Shown: positions 16,963 through 27,444, counted from the stretch's first letter. The stretch is 64,000 nucleotides of DNA from Rhodoplanes serenus (GCA_945897515.1 CAMDFO010000011.1:1-64000); one strand, 5' to 3'. Program-made: numbers and translations. The notes: a model not told the origin generated them from the sequence alone.

Positions 16963-17523
16963 TCAACCGGCGCGCAGATGCCGGGCCACGGCAGCGCGGG
17001 CGCTGTCCGGAATCCTGCCAGAACGCGCCACCAATCCGAAACGAGGATCGGTCGCGGCAAGGCGGATTTTCAGCAGCGGCGCGTAAACGTCCGAGAAATA
17101 GAACGCCACCGCGTCGTCCGCGGTCGGGAACTCGATCAGGATCGCGCGGTCCGGCATGAACGATCCCGCTACCGGGGTCAGCTTGCCGGCGCGCGCCAGG
17201 AAGCGTCCGCCAAACCGCTTGATGACATCGGGAACTGCCGCGGCGTAAGGCTTGAACATTTCCATGTCGCGCATCAGATGCGCCGCGATCACGATGGCCT
17301 GCCCGGCGCCCGGCTCGTCGAAGCCTTCGACCGCGAACGCGCTGGCGACACCGACCGCCCTCGATTTCACGGCATCGAGCGCCGCCGCGTCCTCGACCCG
17401 CGCGATCAGCGGCGCGTCGAACGCCCACGGCTCCTCGAACGACAGCATCTCGCCTTCGGCGATGACGCGGCTCCCGACGCCGAGCGCGCCTGCGATGTCG
17501 TTGGAGGAGATGAGATAGTGCAC
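16963..17523 (-). CDS. DUF1330-family protein
   Basis: 186 residues. The C-terminal half carries the DUF1330 ferredoxin-like fold (QAIVIAAHLMRDMEMFKPYA, GGRFLARAG, then RAILIEFPTADDAVAFYFSD). The first 70 residues are an extension beyond the usual single domain of about 95 residues and resemble a second, divergent copy. It starts ten bases after the stop of ettA and is therefore likely co-transcribed with it. Family function is unknown; no catalytic motif is evident. Confidence 0.75.
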   Translation of the reverse strand: MHYLISSNDIAGALGVGSRVIAEGEMLSFEEPWAFDAPLIARVEDAAALDAVKSRAVGVASAFAVEGFDEPGAGQAIVIAAHLMRDMEMFKPYAAAVPDVIKRFGGRFLARAGKLTPVAGSFMPDRAILIEFPTADDAVAFYFSDVYAPLLKIRLAATDPRFGLVARSGRIPDSARAAVARHLRAG

Positions 17524-17533
17524 GCTCGGCTCC

Positions 17534-19189
<1,656 letters not shown>

Positions 19190-19311
19190 TGATGTCTGCG
19201 CTTATTTCGGGGGAGAGGTCGGCGTTGATGTAGCGAGCGGCGGGAGCAAGGGCAAGCCGCCGAGGCAGGCGTTCCAGCCCGCCCCGGTTCGATCCCAGGC
19301 TACAAGCTTCG

Positions 19312-20142
19312 CTACAGCGTGACGAAGGTCGCCGAAACCCAGCCGGGCTCCCCTTCATGCTCGATACCGAGCCAGCGGGTGTTGCCGTTCATCGCCTCGC
19401 GGAGCACCGAAACCTTGGTGCCAAGGGGCAGCGATCCCAGGACCGGAGCCTTGCCGCTGGCGGTCACCCGGATATTCAACCCGTCGGTGTTGACGACGCC
19501 CTTCTGAGCAGGCTTGGCCTTTGCCATCTTGACCACATCGGAAGGATCGTCGCCCCCGGTCATGGCCGCTATCTTGGCCTCGATGGCTTCCACCATCTCG
19601 GTCTTGACGACCTTCTTTCCAGGACAGGTCTTGCTGGTCTGCGGATCGTCGCGGTGAAAGTGCAGTCCACGGACGCCCTTTTGGAACGGGTCGGGTTGTA
19701 GCCCGGCCGCGATGTGCATTACTGCCAGTGCGTCGATCAGGTTGTCGCGAACCGGACCCTCGTACTTCTCGCTATCGAAATTTCCAACAGCTTCGACGCC
19801 CCAGGACACCGCATTGAACGACGCGGCATGCACGCCGCGCGCGTTTGGCGGCGACAGCACGCAGATGTTTTTTGGCGTCACGAAGAAATGGGGCCCCGCA
19901 CTCCAGGCGGATTTTACGCCAGGCACGGCCGTTGCGTAATAGACCGCCAGATTCTTCATCCACTGCTCGTCCGTCACCGGCTTCGGTCGCGTCTGCCAGT
20001 TCTCCCAAGTTTTCAGGTCTGGCGCGCCGGTGTGGTGAACCGTGACGAACCGCGGACGCCACAGATTGAACGTCACGCTTTCAAGATATTCCAGGAAGTC
20101 CTGCGCATCGGCGAAACATCGCCCGACGATCGGGATAGCCAT
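19312..20142 (-). CDS. N-acetylmuramoyl-L-alanine amidase with C-terminal SH3 domain
   Basis: 276 residues with no signal peptide. The Amidase_2 domain (about residues 20-180) has FVTVHHTG with the first zinc histidine and GLHFHRDDPQTSKTCPGK with the second histidine and the Cys/Lys active-site region. A bacterial SH3 domain (about 215-276) reads NTDGLNIRVTASGKAPVLGS and ends EPGWVSATFVTL. It cuts the lactoyl-alanine bond of peptidoglycan. The missing signal and the SH3 tail resemble a phage endolysin, but no phage genes are near. GGGGGA before ATG 20142 sets the start. Confidence 0.88.
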   Translation of the reverse strand: MAIPIVGRCFADAQDFLEYLESVTFNLWRPRFVTVHHTGAPDLKTWENWQTRPKPVTDEQWMKNLAVYYATAVPGVKSAWSAGPHFFVTPKNICVLSPPNARGVHAASFNAVSWGVEAVGNFDSEKYEGPVRDNLIDALAVMHIAAGLQPDPFQKGVRGLHFHRDDPQTSKTCPGKKVVKTEMVEAIEAKIAAMTGGDDPSDVVKMAKAKPAQKGVVNTDGLNIRVTASGKAPVLGSLPLGTKVSVLREAMNGNTRWLGIEHEGEPGWVSATFVTL

Positions 20143-20236
20143 GATCGATCCCCCTTGCCCCCACGGTTCGGTGTGCCATGAGGCTCGCACAACTCACGCG
20201 ATTATTCCAACCCCCACGAGCCCGGCGTTGAATGCG

Positions 20237-20300
20237 TTAACCATAAAAATAAACGACCCGGCCGGCCGGTGAACCGGTTCAAGGTCAGGGGATTAACCAT
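20237..20300 (+). promoter_or_regulatory. Two TTAACCAT motifs (candidate CtrA-type sites)
   Basis: The octamer TTAACCAT occurs exactly at 20237-20244 and again at 20293-20300, in a short AT-richer gap (ATAAAAATAAAC) between the divergent amidase gene and the small gene at 20319. TTAACCAT is the half-site form reported for the cell-cycle regulator CtrA in Hyphomicrobiales. Function here is inference; the second copy lies only 18 bases before the ATG at 20319. Confidence 0.4.
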
Positions 20301-20318
20301 TCAAGTTGGGGACGGGAC

Positions 20319-20519
20319 ATGCAAAGCGACATCGTCGAGATCGATCTGCGCCTCGCCGAAGCGTCAGAGCTCCTGGAGCACCAGCGCCGGATCATCGTTT
20401 TCCTGGACCAGGACGGCCATGCGCTCGATACCTCGATCCGTCTCCACTTCTGCATGCTGGGGCAGTTCAAGCGGATCGAGAACCACCGGCGCACGCTGTT
20501 CCGGCAGATCGAGGCCTAG
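20319..20519 (+). CDS. Small conserved-looking hypothetical protein
   Basis: 66 residues, predicted soluble and helical with heptad-like spacing (IVEIDLRLAEASELLEHQRR and IENHRRTLFRQIEA). GGGGACGGGAC lies directly before ATG 20319 and two TTAACCAT motifs lie upstream. It ends 12 bases before the convergent ion-channel gene. I do not recognise a family. Codon use fits the neighbours, so it is probably real. Confidence 0.5.
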   Translation: MQSDIVEIDLRLAEASELLEHQRRIIVFLDQDGHALDTSIRLHFCMLGQFKRIENHRRTLFRQIEA

Positions 20520-20531
20520 CGTTCGGCGGTC

Positions 20532-21362
20532 CTACGGACGCGAACCGGAGCCAGGCAGACTTCGACCAAGTTCGGCACGCATGTCGGCCATCTCGGTCCG
20601 CAATTTCTGGATCTCCTGGAAGATCGGCCCGGTCTCCTCCTCAATCATCTTGCGTTCGGCATCGCGCTCGTCTTTTTCCGCCGCCGCGTTGATATCCTGC
20701 ATGGCGTTGACCACCACGCCGATGAACAGGTTGAGCACCATGAAGGTGCAGATGATGATGTAGATGAAGAAGAAAATCCAAGCGTACGGAAACTTCTCCA
20801 TCACCGGCTTGACCACGCCGTCGACCCACCCCTCCAGCGTCATCACCGTGAACAACGTGAACAGCGACGCGCCGAGCGAGCCGAACAGCGCCGGAAAATC
20901 CTCGCCGTACATCTTGGTCGCCATCACGGCGAACACATAATACAAAAGTCCGATCAGCAGCACGATCGAGCCCATGCCGGGCAGCGACGCGATCAGCCCC
21001 GCGACCACCCGCCTGAGCGCCGGCACCGCCGTGATCAGCCGCAGAATACGGAGCACACGCAGCGCGCGGAGCACCGAGAACTGCTCGCTCGCCGGCACCA
21101 GCGCTATTCCCACGACGAAAAAGTCGAACACACTCCACGGATCGCGGAAGAACGCCAACCGATGAACCGCGATGCGCGCCGCGAGTTCGGCGACGAACAC
21201 CGCAAGGATGACGTGGTCCACGAATTCGAGGATGGGACCGAAACGGTCCATCACGGATTTGCTGGTTTCCAGGCCAAGGATGATGGCGTTGACGATGATG
21301 AGCGTCATCACCACGCGCTCGGTGAGCGGGTGGGACACGATTGTGCGAAGCCAGGCGATCAC
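20532..21362 (-). CDS. Voltage-gated sodium-channel homologue (BacNav type)
   Basis: 276 residues with six transmembrane segments, the size of a one-domain bacterial sodium channel. S1 is about VVMTLIIVNAIILGLETSK. S4 is LRALRVLRILRLITAVPALR, with four arginines at every third position. The pore helix and filter read TLFTVMTLEGWVDG, where well-studied channels have TLESW. S6 is WIFFFIYIIICTFMVLNLFI. A cytoplasmic tail AEKDERDAERKMIEEETGP and then QEIQKLRTEM forms a likely coiled coil for tetramer assembly. A GTG start at 21362 follows CTGGGGG. Filter chemistry (one Glu, Ser replaced by Gly) leaves selectivity open. Confidence 0.9.
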   Translation of the reverse strand: MIAWLRTIVSHPLTERVVMTLIIVNAIILGLETSKSVMDRFGPILEFVDHVILAVFVAELAARIAVHRLAFFRDPWSVFDFFVVGIALVPASEQFSVLRALRVLRILRLITAVPALRRVVAGLIASLPGMGSIVLLIGLLYYVFAVMATKMYGEDFPALFGSLGASLFTLFTVMTLEGWVDGVVKPVMEKFPYAWIFFFIYIIICTFMVLNLFIGVVVNAMQDINAAAEKDERDAERKMIEEETGPIFQEIQKLRTEMADMRAELGRSLPGSGSRP

Positions 21363-21586
21363 GGAAACCCCCAGGAGATCGTGACAGCGATCAAAACTGC
21401 CGACTGCCCAGTCGGATGGCCGGACTATAGGCCCGCCGCCTGACGCCAGCGCGACCGCCGGCCGATGCCCACGGGTTTATGTTTTTTGGCGCTCTCCGCC
21501 GGCCGAACCCTGAACCCGCGGGCGCCCGCCAGCGACCAATGGGCAAGCGATCGGCAATCACGTGCCGGCAAACCCGGGAGCGCATC

Positions 21587-21715
21587 ATGGCGAGCCTTCT
21601 GCATCGTCTCCGGGACACGATCCACGGCCTGGCCCACCCCTACCGCCCCGAGCGCTACTACATGCGCGGACCTGGCCCGAAGTGGCAGGCGAAGCACGGT
21701 CTCGCCCGCACCTGA
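21587..21715 (+). CDS. Possible 42-residue basic protein
   Basis: 42 codons from ATG 21587: ASLLHRLRDTIHGLAHPYRP then ERYYMRGPGPKWQ. GGGAGC lies six bases upstream. The peptide is basic and aromatic-rich with no signal or membrane segment. A two-level hairpin (21731-21776) follows. It could be a real small gene or a chance frame in GC-rich DNA; I do not recognise it. Confidence 0.35.
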   Translation: MASLLHRLRDTIHGLAHPYRPERYYMRGPGPKWQAKHGLART

Positions 21716-21730
21716 TGGCGCCGCTCGGCG

Positions 21731-21776
21731 TGGCGTAGGAGGTCTGCCCGAAGCCCGCGTTCGCGGGCTGACGCCA
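21731..21776 (+). terminator. Two-level hairpin
   Basis: An outer stem TGGCGT (21731-21736) / ACGCCA (21771-21776) encloses an inner perfect stem AGCCCGC (21752-21758) / GCGGGCT (21763-21769) with loop GTTC. TTTC follows. It may terminate transcription from the small frame at 21587, or be a palindromic repeat. Confidence 0.45.
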
Positions 21777-21886
21777 TTTCCCGCAAATACCGATGCTCTC
21801 TTGTCGCGGCTCGGCTAATGTGTGAAGCGGTTTGCAAGAAATCCCGGCTGTGCCGGGCCGAATTGACGTGAAAAGGGATAGGGAAA

Positions 21887-22849
21887 ATGGCCGTTCGTGT
21901 TGCGATCCTCGACGATTATCAGAACGTCGCGCTCAAGCTCGCCGACTGGGGCAAGCTCGGCAAGGATGTCGAGGTCAAGGTGTTCAACGAGGCGGTCCGG
22001 CGCACCAACGAGGACACCATCCGCGACTGCAAGGGCTTCCAGGTCGTCTCGATGATGCGCGAGCGCACGCCGTTCCCGCGCAAGGTGATCGAAGCGCTGC
22101 CCGATCTGAAGCTGCTCATCACCACCGGCGCGCGCAACGCCTCGATCGATATGGCGGCCTGCGCCGAGCGCGGCGTCACGGTCTGCGGCACCACCAGTTA
22201 CGGCAATCCGACCACCGGGATTGCGTTCGGATTGATGATCGAACTGACCCGCCGGATCGGCTGGGAGAACGCCCGCATGAAGGCCGGCGAGAAGTGGCAG
22301 GTCACGCTCGGCCGCGATCTCGAAGGCGACACGCTCGGCATTCTCGGACTCGGCAAGCTTGGCACCCGGGCCGCCGGCGTCGGCAAGGCATTCGGCATGA
22401 AGGTGATCGCCTGGAGCCAGAACCTCACGCCGGAAAAATGCAAGGAAGCCGGCGTCGAATACGTGTCTAAGCAGGATCTGTTCCGCCAGGCGGATTTCGT
22501 GTCGGTCCATCTTCAGCTCAGCGACCGCAGCCGCGGCCTGGTCACGGCCCAGGACCTCGGCGCGATGAAGAAGACCGCCTACATCATCAACACATCGCGC
22601 GGGCCGATCATCGACGAAACGGCGCTGATCGCCGCACTCAATAACAAGGCCATCGCGGGCGCCGGACTTGACGTTTTCGACGTCGAACCGCTGCCTACCG
22701 ACCATCCATTTCGCCGCATGGATAACGTCGTGATAACGCCGCACCTTGGCTATGTCAGCCAGCAGAATTACGAGCGTTATTTCCCCGATATCGTCGAATG
22801 CATCCGGGGATGGATGGATGGGAAGCCGGTTCGGGTGGTTCCCAAGTAG
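21887..22849 (+). CDS. D-2-hydroxyacid dehydrogenase
   Basis: 320 residues. The nucleotide-binding motif GILGLGKLGTRAAGVGKAFG lies at about residue 150, and the full catalytic set is present: Arg in NTSRGPIID, Glu in LDVFDVEPLP and His in VITPHLGYVS. It reduces 2-keto acids, or oxidises D-2-hydroxy acids, with NAD(P)H in the cytoplasm. The N-terminal VAILDDYQNVALKLADWGKL is the opening seen in a subfamily often annotated beside phosphoglycerate dehydrogenases, but no serine-pathway gene is near. GGGATAGGG precedes ATG 21887. Compare the degenerate relative at 41679. Confidence 0.93.
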   Translation: MAVRVAILDDYQNVALKLADWGKLGKDVEVKVFNEAVRRTNEDTIRDCKGFQVVSMMRERTPFPRKVIEALPDLKLLITTGARNASIDMAACAERGVTVCGTTSYGNPTTGIAFGLMIELTRRIGWENARMKAGEKWQVTLGRDLEGDTLGILGLGKLGTRAAGVGKAFGMKVIAWSQNLTPEKCKEAGVEYVSKQDLFRQADFVSVHLQLSDRSRGLVTAQDLGAMKKTAYIINTSRGPIIDETALIAALNNKAIAGAGLDVFDVEPLPTDHPFRRMDNVVITPHLGYVSQQNYERYFPDIVECIRGWMDGKPVRVVPK

Positions 22850-22971
22850 CAAGGCCCCTACCCGAAACCGAAGGTTGTGCAACTTTGTGGTGTTTGTTTA
22901 CCTTCCAAGCAGGAAACTCAGCCGAATCCGCCCTGTATTGCACCCCGCAGGCGACGCGAAGGTTACCATCC

Positions 22972-22987
22972 TAACGCGAAATAAACC
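22972..22987 (+). promoter_or_regulatory. TAAC-N6-TAAACC motif upstream of the c-di-GMP gene
   Basis: TAACGCGAAATAAACC ends 47 bases before ATG 23035. The same spaced motif occurs before the chemoreceptor gene (33677-33692) at nearly the same distance. It is close to the TTAA-N7-TTAA(C) pattern of CtrA sites. No experimental support. Confidence 0.35.
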
Positions 22988-23034
22988 GGTGGCCGCTAGT
23001 CAAACCATACCCAAACGTTTGATCGGCCACGGAA

Positions 23035-26000
23035 ATGTTCCAAGTTTTCTCGTGCCTAACCACCGAGCATGACTGGCGCCTCGTCATGCTGGCGGGCTTG
23101 GTCAGCGTGCTTTCCAGCCTCGTTGCGATCATGCTGCTGCATCACGCTCGCGCCGCGAGCGGCCGTGTGCGCGCGATGTGGTTCGCCCTCGCCGGCATGG
23201 CGGCCGGTTGCGGCATGTGGGCCGCTCATTTCATAGCGTTGCTGGCCTATTCGCCGGGCGTCCCGCTCGCGTTCAACCTCGGCCTGACCGGGCTTTCGCT
23301 TGTCGCCGTCATGATCGTCGCCACCGTCGGCTTGACGTTCGCGGTGACCGGTCCGGCCCGTTGGGCGGCACCGGCGGGCGGCGCCATCGTCGGCTTGGGC
23401 ATTGCGATGATGCATTACACCGGCATGTCGGCGATGGAATTGCCAGGCCAGGTCGCCTGGGCCACCGACCTGGTCGCAGCCTCGATCCTGCTGAGTTTGG
23501 CGTTCGGCGTCGCGGCCATGTCCGTTATGGCGCGTTGGACCGACCTGCGCGGCACACTCGGCGCCGCCACGCTGCTCTCGCTGTCGACCTGTGTGCATCA
23601 TTTCACTGCAATGGGCGCGATCAACATCATTCCCGATCCGGAGCGAACGATCGCGCCATCATCGCTGTCCGAGCCGACGCTCGCCTTCGTGGTAGCGACC
23701 ATTACGGTGGCCATCCTCGGCATGACGCTGGTCGGCTCGATCGCCGGCGGTCAACTCGCCGCCCGCAAGCGGCAGTTCGCGCAGGCACGACAACAGATCA
23801 TCCAGGCATCCGAAGAAAAATTGCGCGAGAAGCACCTGCAACTGGACACCGCGCTCAACAACATGAGCCAGGGTCTTGTCATGTTCGACAAGGACCTTCG
23901 CCTCGCCGTGTGCAACCGGCGCTATCTCGAAATGTACCGCATGCCGCTCGACTTGGCGGAAGCGCGCCCGACCTTGCAGGAGGTCCTCGAGCAACACTAT
24001 TCGCGGGGCATGTTCCATGGCAACCCGCGGGATTACGTCGACTCCATCCTCAAGGACGTCAAGACCGACCAAGCCGTGACCCGCACCGTGGAAACCGCCG
24101 ACGGACGCATCGTCTCCATCGTGAACCGTCATTTGCCTGATGGCGGCCGCATTGCCACCCACGAGGACATCACCGAGCGTCACAAGCTCCATCAGGCCCA
24201 CGCCCAGGCCGAAGCGCAATTGCGCGAGCAGAAGTTCCAGCTCGACGCAGCCCTGAACAACATGAGCCAGGGGCTCTGCATGTTCGACGCGGAGGGCCGG
24301 CTCCTGGTGAGCAACCGGCGCTTCATCGAGATGTACAAGCTGTCGACCGATGTGGTGAAGCCCGGCTGCACCTTCCTGGACTTTATGAAGCATCGCAAGG
24401 AGGTCGGCCTGCTGCAGGTCGACCCCGAAGAGCGCACGCGCGCGATCATCGAGAGCGTTGCCCAGGGTCGCACAGAAACCTGGATCATCCCGTCCGCCGA
24501 CGGCCGCGTCACCCGCGCGTTTGATCAGCCGATGCCGGGCGGCGGCTGGGTCACGACGCATGAAGACATCACCGAGCAGCGCCAGGCGGAGGAGCAGGTC
24601 CGCGACCAGAAGCTGAAGCTCGACGCCGCGCTCGACAACATGTCCCAAGGCCTGGTGATGTTCGATCGGAACACCCGGCTGATCCTCGTCAACAAGCGCT
24701 ACCTGGAGATGTACAATCTGTCCGCGGACCAAGTGACGCCGGGCACCACCTTCCTCGAACTGATGAAGCTTCGGAGGGCGGCAGGCCTTCTCGACGCGGA
24801 CCCTGAGGAACACGCGAAAAAGATTCTCGCCAGCGTGGCGCAGGGCCGGACGGAAACCTGGATCATCCCGTCCACCGACGGCCGCATCACCCGCGCCCAG
24901 CATCAGCCGATGGCTGACGGCGGCTGGGTCACGACCCACGAAGACATCACCGAGCAGCGCCGGGCTGAGGAGCAGGTCCGCGACCAGAAGTTCCAGCTCG
25001 ATACCGCGCTCGCCAACATGACCCACGGCCTGGTGATGTTCGACGGGAACACCCGGCTGATCCTCTGCAACAAGCGCTATCTGGAGATGTACGGGCTGTC
25101 GGCGGACCAAGTGAAGCCCGGCATCCTGCTGTGGGACCTGCTCACACTCCGCCAGGAGCAAGGTACGTTCTCACGCGACGCGCAAAGCTACATAGCGGAA
25201 TTGAAGGAAGTCCTGGCCGCGGGCAAGAGCTTCTACCTGAATACCGAGCTATCCGACGGACGGGTCATCTCGGTCGCCAACCAGCCGATGCCCGGCGGCG
25301 GCTGGGTGTCCACCCACGAAGATATCACCGAAGGGCGCAGGGCCGACGAGCAGTTGCGCAAGCAGAAGCTCCAGCTCGATACCGCGCTCAACAACATGAG
25401 CCAGGGTCTGAATTTGTTCGACTCAGACGGGCGGCTGGTGGTCTGGAACGAGCGCTATCTCGAGATGTATCGCCTGTCGCCCGACCGGGTTAAAGCCGGC
25501 GCGACCGTTCGCGATCTCGTGCAGGCCCGCATCGAAGCCGGAACGTTCTTCGACACGGAACCGGACCAATACGTCGCCGAGCTCATGCGGACGATGCATC
25601 GGCGCGAACCTACCAACTCGACCAAGGATCTGCCGGACGGCCGCACCATCGTCATCATCGGGCGTCCGACGCCCGATAGCCACGGCTGGGTGGTGACGCA
25701 CGAAGACATCACCGACCGCCGCCGCGCGGAAACCGAACGCGACCGCAGCCAGGCCTTCGCATCGACTGTGATCGAGAACGTCCCGGCCACCATCATCGTC
25801 AAGGACGCACGCGATCTGCGCTACGTGTTGATCAATCGCGCCGGCGAAAAATATTACAACATCACCCGCGAACAGATGATCGGGAAGACCGGCTACGACA
25901 TTTTCCCGAAACGGCTTGCCGACATGATCGCAGGGCATGACGAGGACCTGCTGCGAACCGGCGAACCTATATTCATGGACGAGCACCCGTCCAAGACGCC

Positions 26001-27429
26001 GAGCGGCGAGGATCGCATCATCACAACGGTCCGGACCCCGATCCGCAATCCCAAGGGCGACATCCAGTACCTGCTCACGGTGGTCGAGGACCGCACCCAT
26101 CGGCAGCGCGCCGAAGCCCAGATCGCGCACATGGCGCACCACGATTCGCTGACCGGCCTGCCCAACCGGGTGGCATTCATGGAGTGCCTCAACTCGACGA
26201 TCGAGGCGGCGGCAAAGGGCGAAGAGTCGTTTGCGCTGCTGAGCCTCGACCTCGACCGCTTCAAGGAAATCAACGACGTGTTCGGCCATTCGGTCGGCGA
26301 CGGACTGCTGCGCGAGATGTCGCGCCGCTTGCAGGAGGCCGTCGGCGGTGCATTCCTGGCACGGCTGGGCGGCGACGAATTCATGATTATTGCAACCGAC
26401 GGCAAGCAGCCGGCCGCAGCCGAAGCGCTGGCGGACCGCCTGCTGGCGGCAGTGGCGGACGAGTTCACCATCGACGTGCAACGGCTGCGCAGCGGCTTGA
26501 GCATCGGCGTTGCAGTCTATCCGGTCGATGGCGGGGATGCCGAAACCCTGGTCGCCAATGCGGACGCGGCGCTCTACCGCTCCAAGGCGGAGGGCCGCGG
26601 CGCGTATCGGTTCTTCGAGGCCGGCATGGACGAGCGGCTGCGCGAGCGGCGCGTGCTCCAGCAGGAGCTGAGCCTGGCCGTCGAACGCGAAGAGCTCACC
26701 CTCAATTACCAGCCGCAGGCCAAGATTTCCGGCGACATCACCGGGTTCGAGGCGCTGGTGCGCTGGCGGCATCCGACGCGCGGCGTCATTTCCCCCGGCA
26801 CGTTCATTCCGCTCGCCGAGGAAAGCGCCCTCATCGTCCCGCTGGGCGAATGGATCCTGCGCGAAGCGTGCCGGCAGGCCGCATCCTGGCCGAAGCCGCT
26901 CGGCATCGCGGTCAACCTATCGCCGGTGCAGTTCCGTCACGGCGACCTGGTGGCTCTGGTGCATTCGGTGCTGCTGGAAACCGGCCTCGCGCCGTCGCGG
27001 CTGGAGCTCGAAATCACCGAAGGCGTCCTGATCGGCGACTTCTCGCGGGCGGTGTCGATCCTGCGCCGGCTCAAGGGGCTCGGCGTGAAAATCGCGATGG
27101 ACGACTTCGGCACCGGCTATTCCTCGCTGTCCTATCTGCAATCGTTCCCGTTCGACAAGATCAAGATCGACCAGGCTTTCATCTCCAATCTGGAAAGCAA
27201 CGAACAGTCGGCGACGATCATTCGGGCCGTCATCGGCTTGGCGCGCGGTCTCAGCCTGCCGGTGATCGCCGAGGGCGTGGAGACCAAGGGTCAGCTCGCG
27301 TTCCTCGCCGCCGAAAAAAGCGACGAGGTCCAGGGTTATCTGATCGGCAAGCCGCGCCCGATCGAGGACTATGCCGAGCTGACCGGGCAGCCGAACAAGC
27401 GACCGAAGCTCGCGGCGGTCGCGAGCTGA
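23035..27429 (+). CDS. MHYT - five PAS - PAS - GGDEF - EAL cyclic-di-GMP signalling protein
   Basis: 1464 residues. The N-terminal seven-helix MHYT sensor (about 10-245) contains AAHFIALLAY, MMHYTGMSAM and VHHFTAMGAI, the histidine motifs proposed to bind copper or a diatomic gas. Five tandem PAS_7 modules start near residues 270, 403, 529, 655 and 781, each opening LD-AL-NMSQGL (NMTHGL in the fourth) and most closing with GGW then THEDITE. A different PAS follows (about 905-1030). The GGDEF motif is intact (residues 1112-1116, ARLGGDEFMI) with no clear RxxD inhibitory site just before it. The EAL domain keeps FEALVRWRHP, VNLSPVQFR, DDFGTGYSS and AEGVET. Both synthesis and breakdown of c-di-GMP are possible; which dominates is unknown. 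Confidence 0.96.
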   Translation: MFQVFSCLTTEHDWRLVMLAGLVSVLSSLVAIMLLHHARAASGRVRAMWFALAGMAAGCGMWAAHFIALLAYSPGVPLAFNLGLTGLSLVAVMIVATVGLTFAVTGPARWAAPAGGAIVGLGIAMMHYTGMSAMELPGQVAWATDLVAASILLSLAFGVAAMSVMARWTDLRGTLGAATLLSLSTCVHHFTAMGAINIIPDPERTIAPSSLSEPTLAFVVATITVAILGMTLVGSIAGGQLAARKRQFAQARQQIIQASEEKLREKHLQLDTALNNMSQGLVMFDKDLRLAVCNRRYLEMYRMPLDLAEARPTLQEVLEQHYSRGMFHGNPRDYVDSILKDVKTDQAVTRTVETADGRIVSIVNRHLPDGGRIATHEDITERHKLHQAHAQAEAQLREQKFQLDAALNNMSQGLCMFDAEGRLLVSNRRFIEMYKLSTDVVKPGCTFLDFMKHRKEVGLLQVDPEERTRAIIESVAQGRTETWIIPSADGRVTRAFDQPMPGGGWVTTHEDITEQRQAEEQVRDQKLKLDAALDNMSQGLVMFDRNTRLILVNKRYLEMYNLSADQVTPGTTFLELMKLRRAAGLLDADPEEHAKKILASVAQGRTETWIIPSTDGRITRAQHQPMADGGWVTTHEDITEQRRAEEQVRDQKFQLDTALANMTHGLVMFDGNTRLILCNKRYLEMYGLSADQVKPGILLWDLLTLRQEQGTFSRDAQSYIAELKEVLAAGKSFYLNTELSDGRVISVANQPMPGGGWVSTHEDITEGRRADEQLRKQKLQLDTALNNMSQGLNLFDSDGRLVVWNERYLEMYRLSPDRVKAGATVRDLVQARIEAGTFFDTEPDQYVAELMRTMHRREPTNSTKDLPDGRTIVIIGRPTPDSHGWVVTHEDITDRRRAETERDRSQAFASTVIENVPATIIVKDARDLRYVLINRAGEKYYNITREQMIGKTGYDIFPKRLADMIAGHDEDLLRTGEPIFMDEHPSKTPSGEDRIITTVRTPIRNPKGDIQYLLTVVEDRTHRQRAEAQIAHMAHHDSLTGLPNRVAFMECLNSTIEAAAKGEESFALLSLDLDRFKEINDVFGHSVGDGLLREMSRRLQEAVGGAFLARLGGDEFMIIATDGKQPAAAEALADRLLAAVADEFTIDVQRLRSGLSIGVAVYPVDGGDAETLVANADAALYRSKAEGRGAYRFFEAGMDERLRERRVLQQELSLAVEREELTLNYQPQAKISGDITGFEALVRWRHPTRGVISPGTFIPLAEESALIVPLGEWILREACRQAASWPKPLGIAVNLSPVQFRHGDLVALVHSVLLETGLAPSRLELEITEGVLIGDFSRAVSILRRLKGLGVKIAMDDFGTGYSSLSYLQSFPFDKIKIDQAFISNLESNEQSATIIRAVIGLARGLSLPVIAEGVETKGQLAFLAAEKSDEVQGYLIGKPRPIEDYAELTGQPNKRPKLAAVAS
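23842..25745 (+). repeat. Five tandem PAS-coding repeats (399, then 378, 378, 378 bases)
   Basis: The codon for the first Leu of LD(T/A)AL(N/D/A)NM occurs at 23842, 24241, 24619, 24997 and 25375. After the first interval of 399 bases the period is exactly 378 bases (126 residues). DNA similarity between units is high but diverged, and it is highest between units two and three (both with QGRTETWIIPS). This points to internal gene duplication rather than an assembly artefact. Confidence 0.9.
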
Positions 27430-27444
27430 CCGCGGGCGCGGCCC

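Noticed and set aside
19312..21362. Possible prophage region because of the endolysin-like amidase and several small frames
   Set aside because: No integrase, capsid, tail, terminase, holin or attachment repeats were seen; flanking genes are ettA and a dehydrogenase.
23659..25161. A 500-codon minus-strand frame across the PAS repeats
   Set aside because: It is antisense to the PAS region; its internal repetition simply mirrors the PAS repeats.
23842..25745. PAS repeats as an assembly artefact or CRISPR-like array
   Set aside because: Units are protein-coding, diverged at DNA level and of 378-399 bases; there are no short spacers and the reading frame is unbroken.
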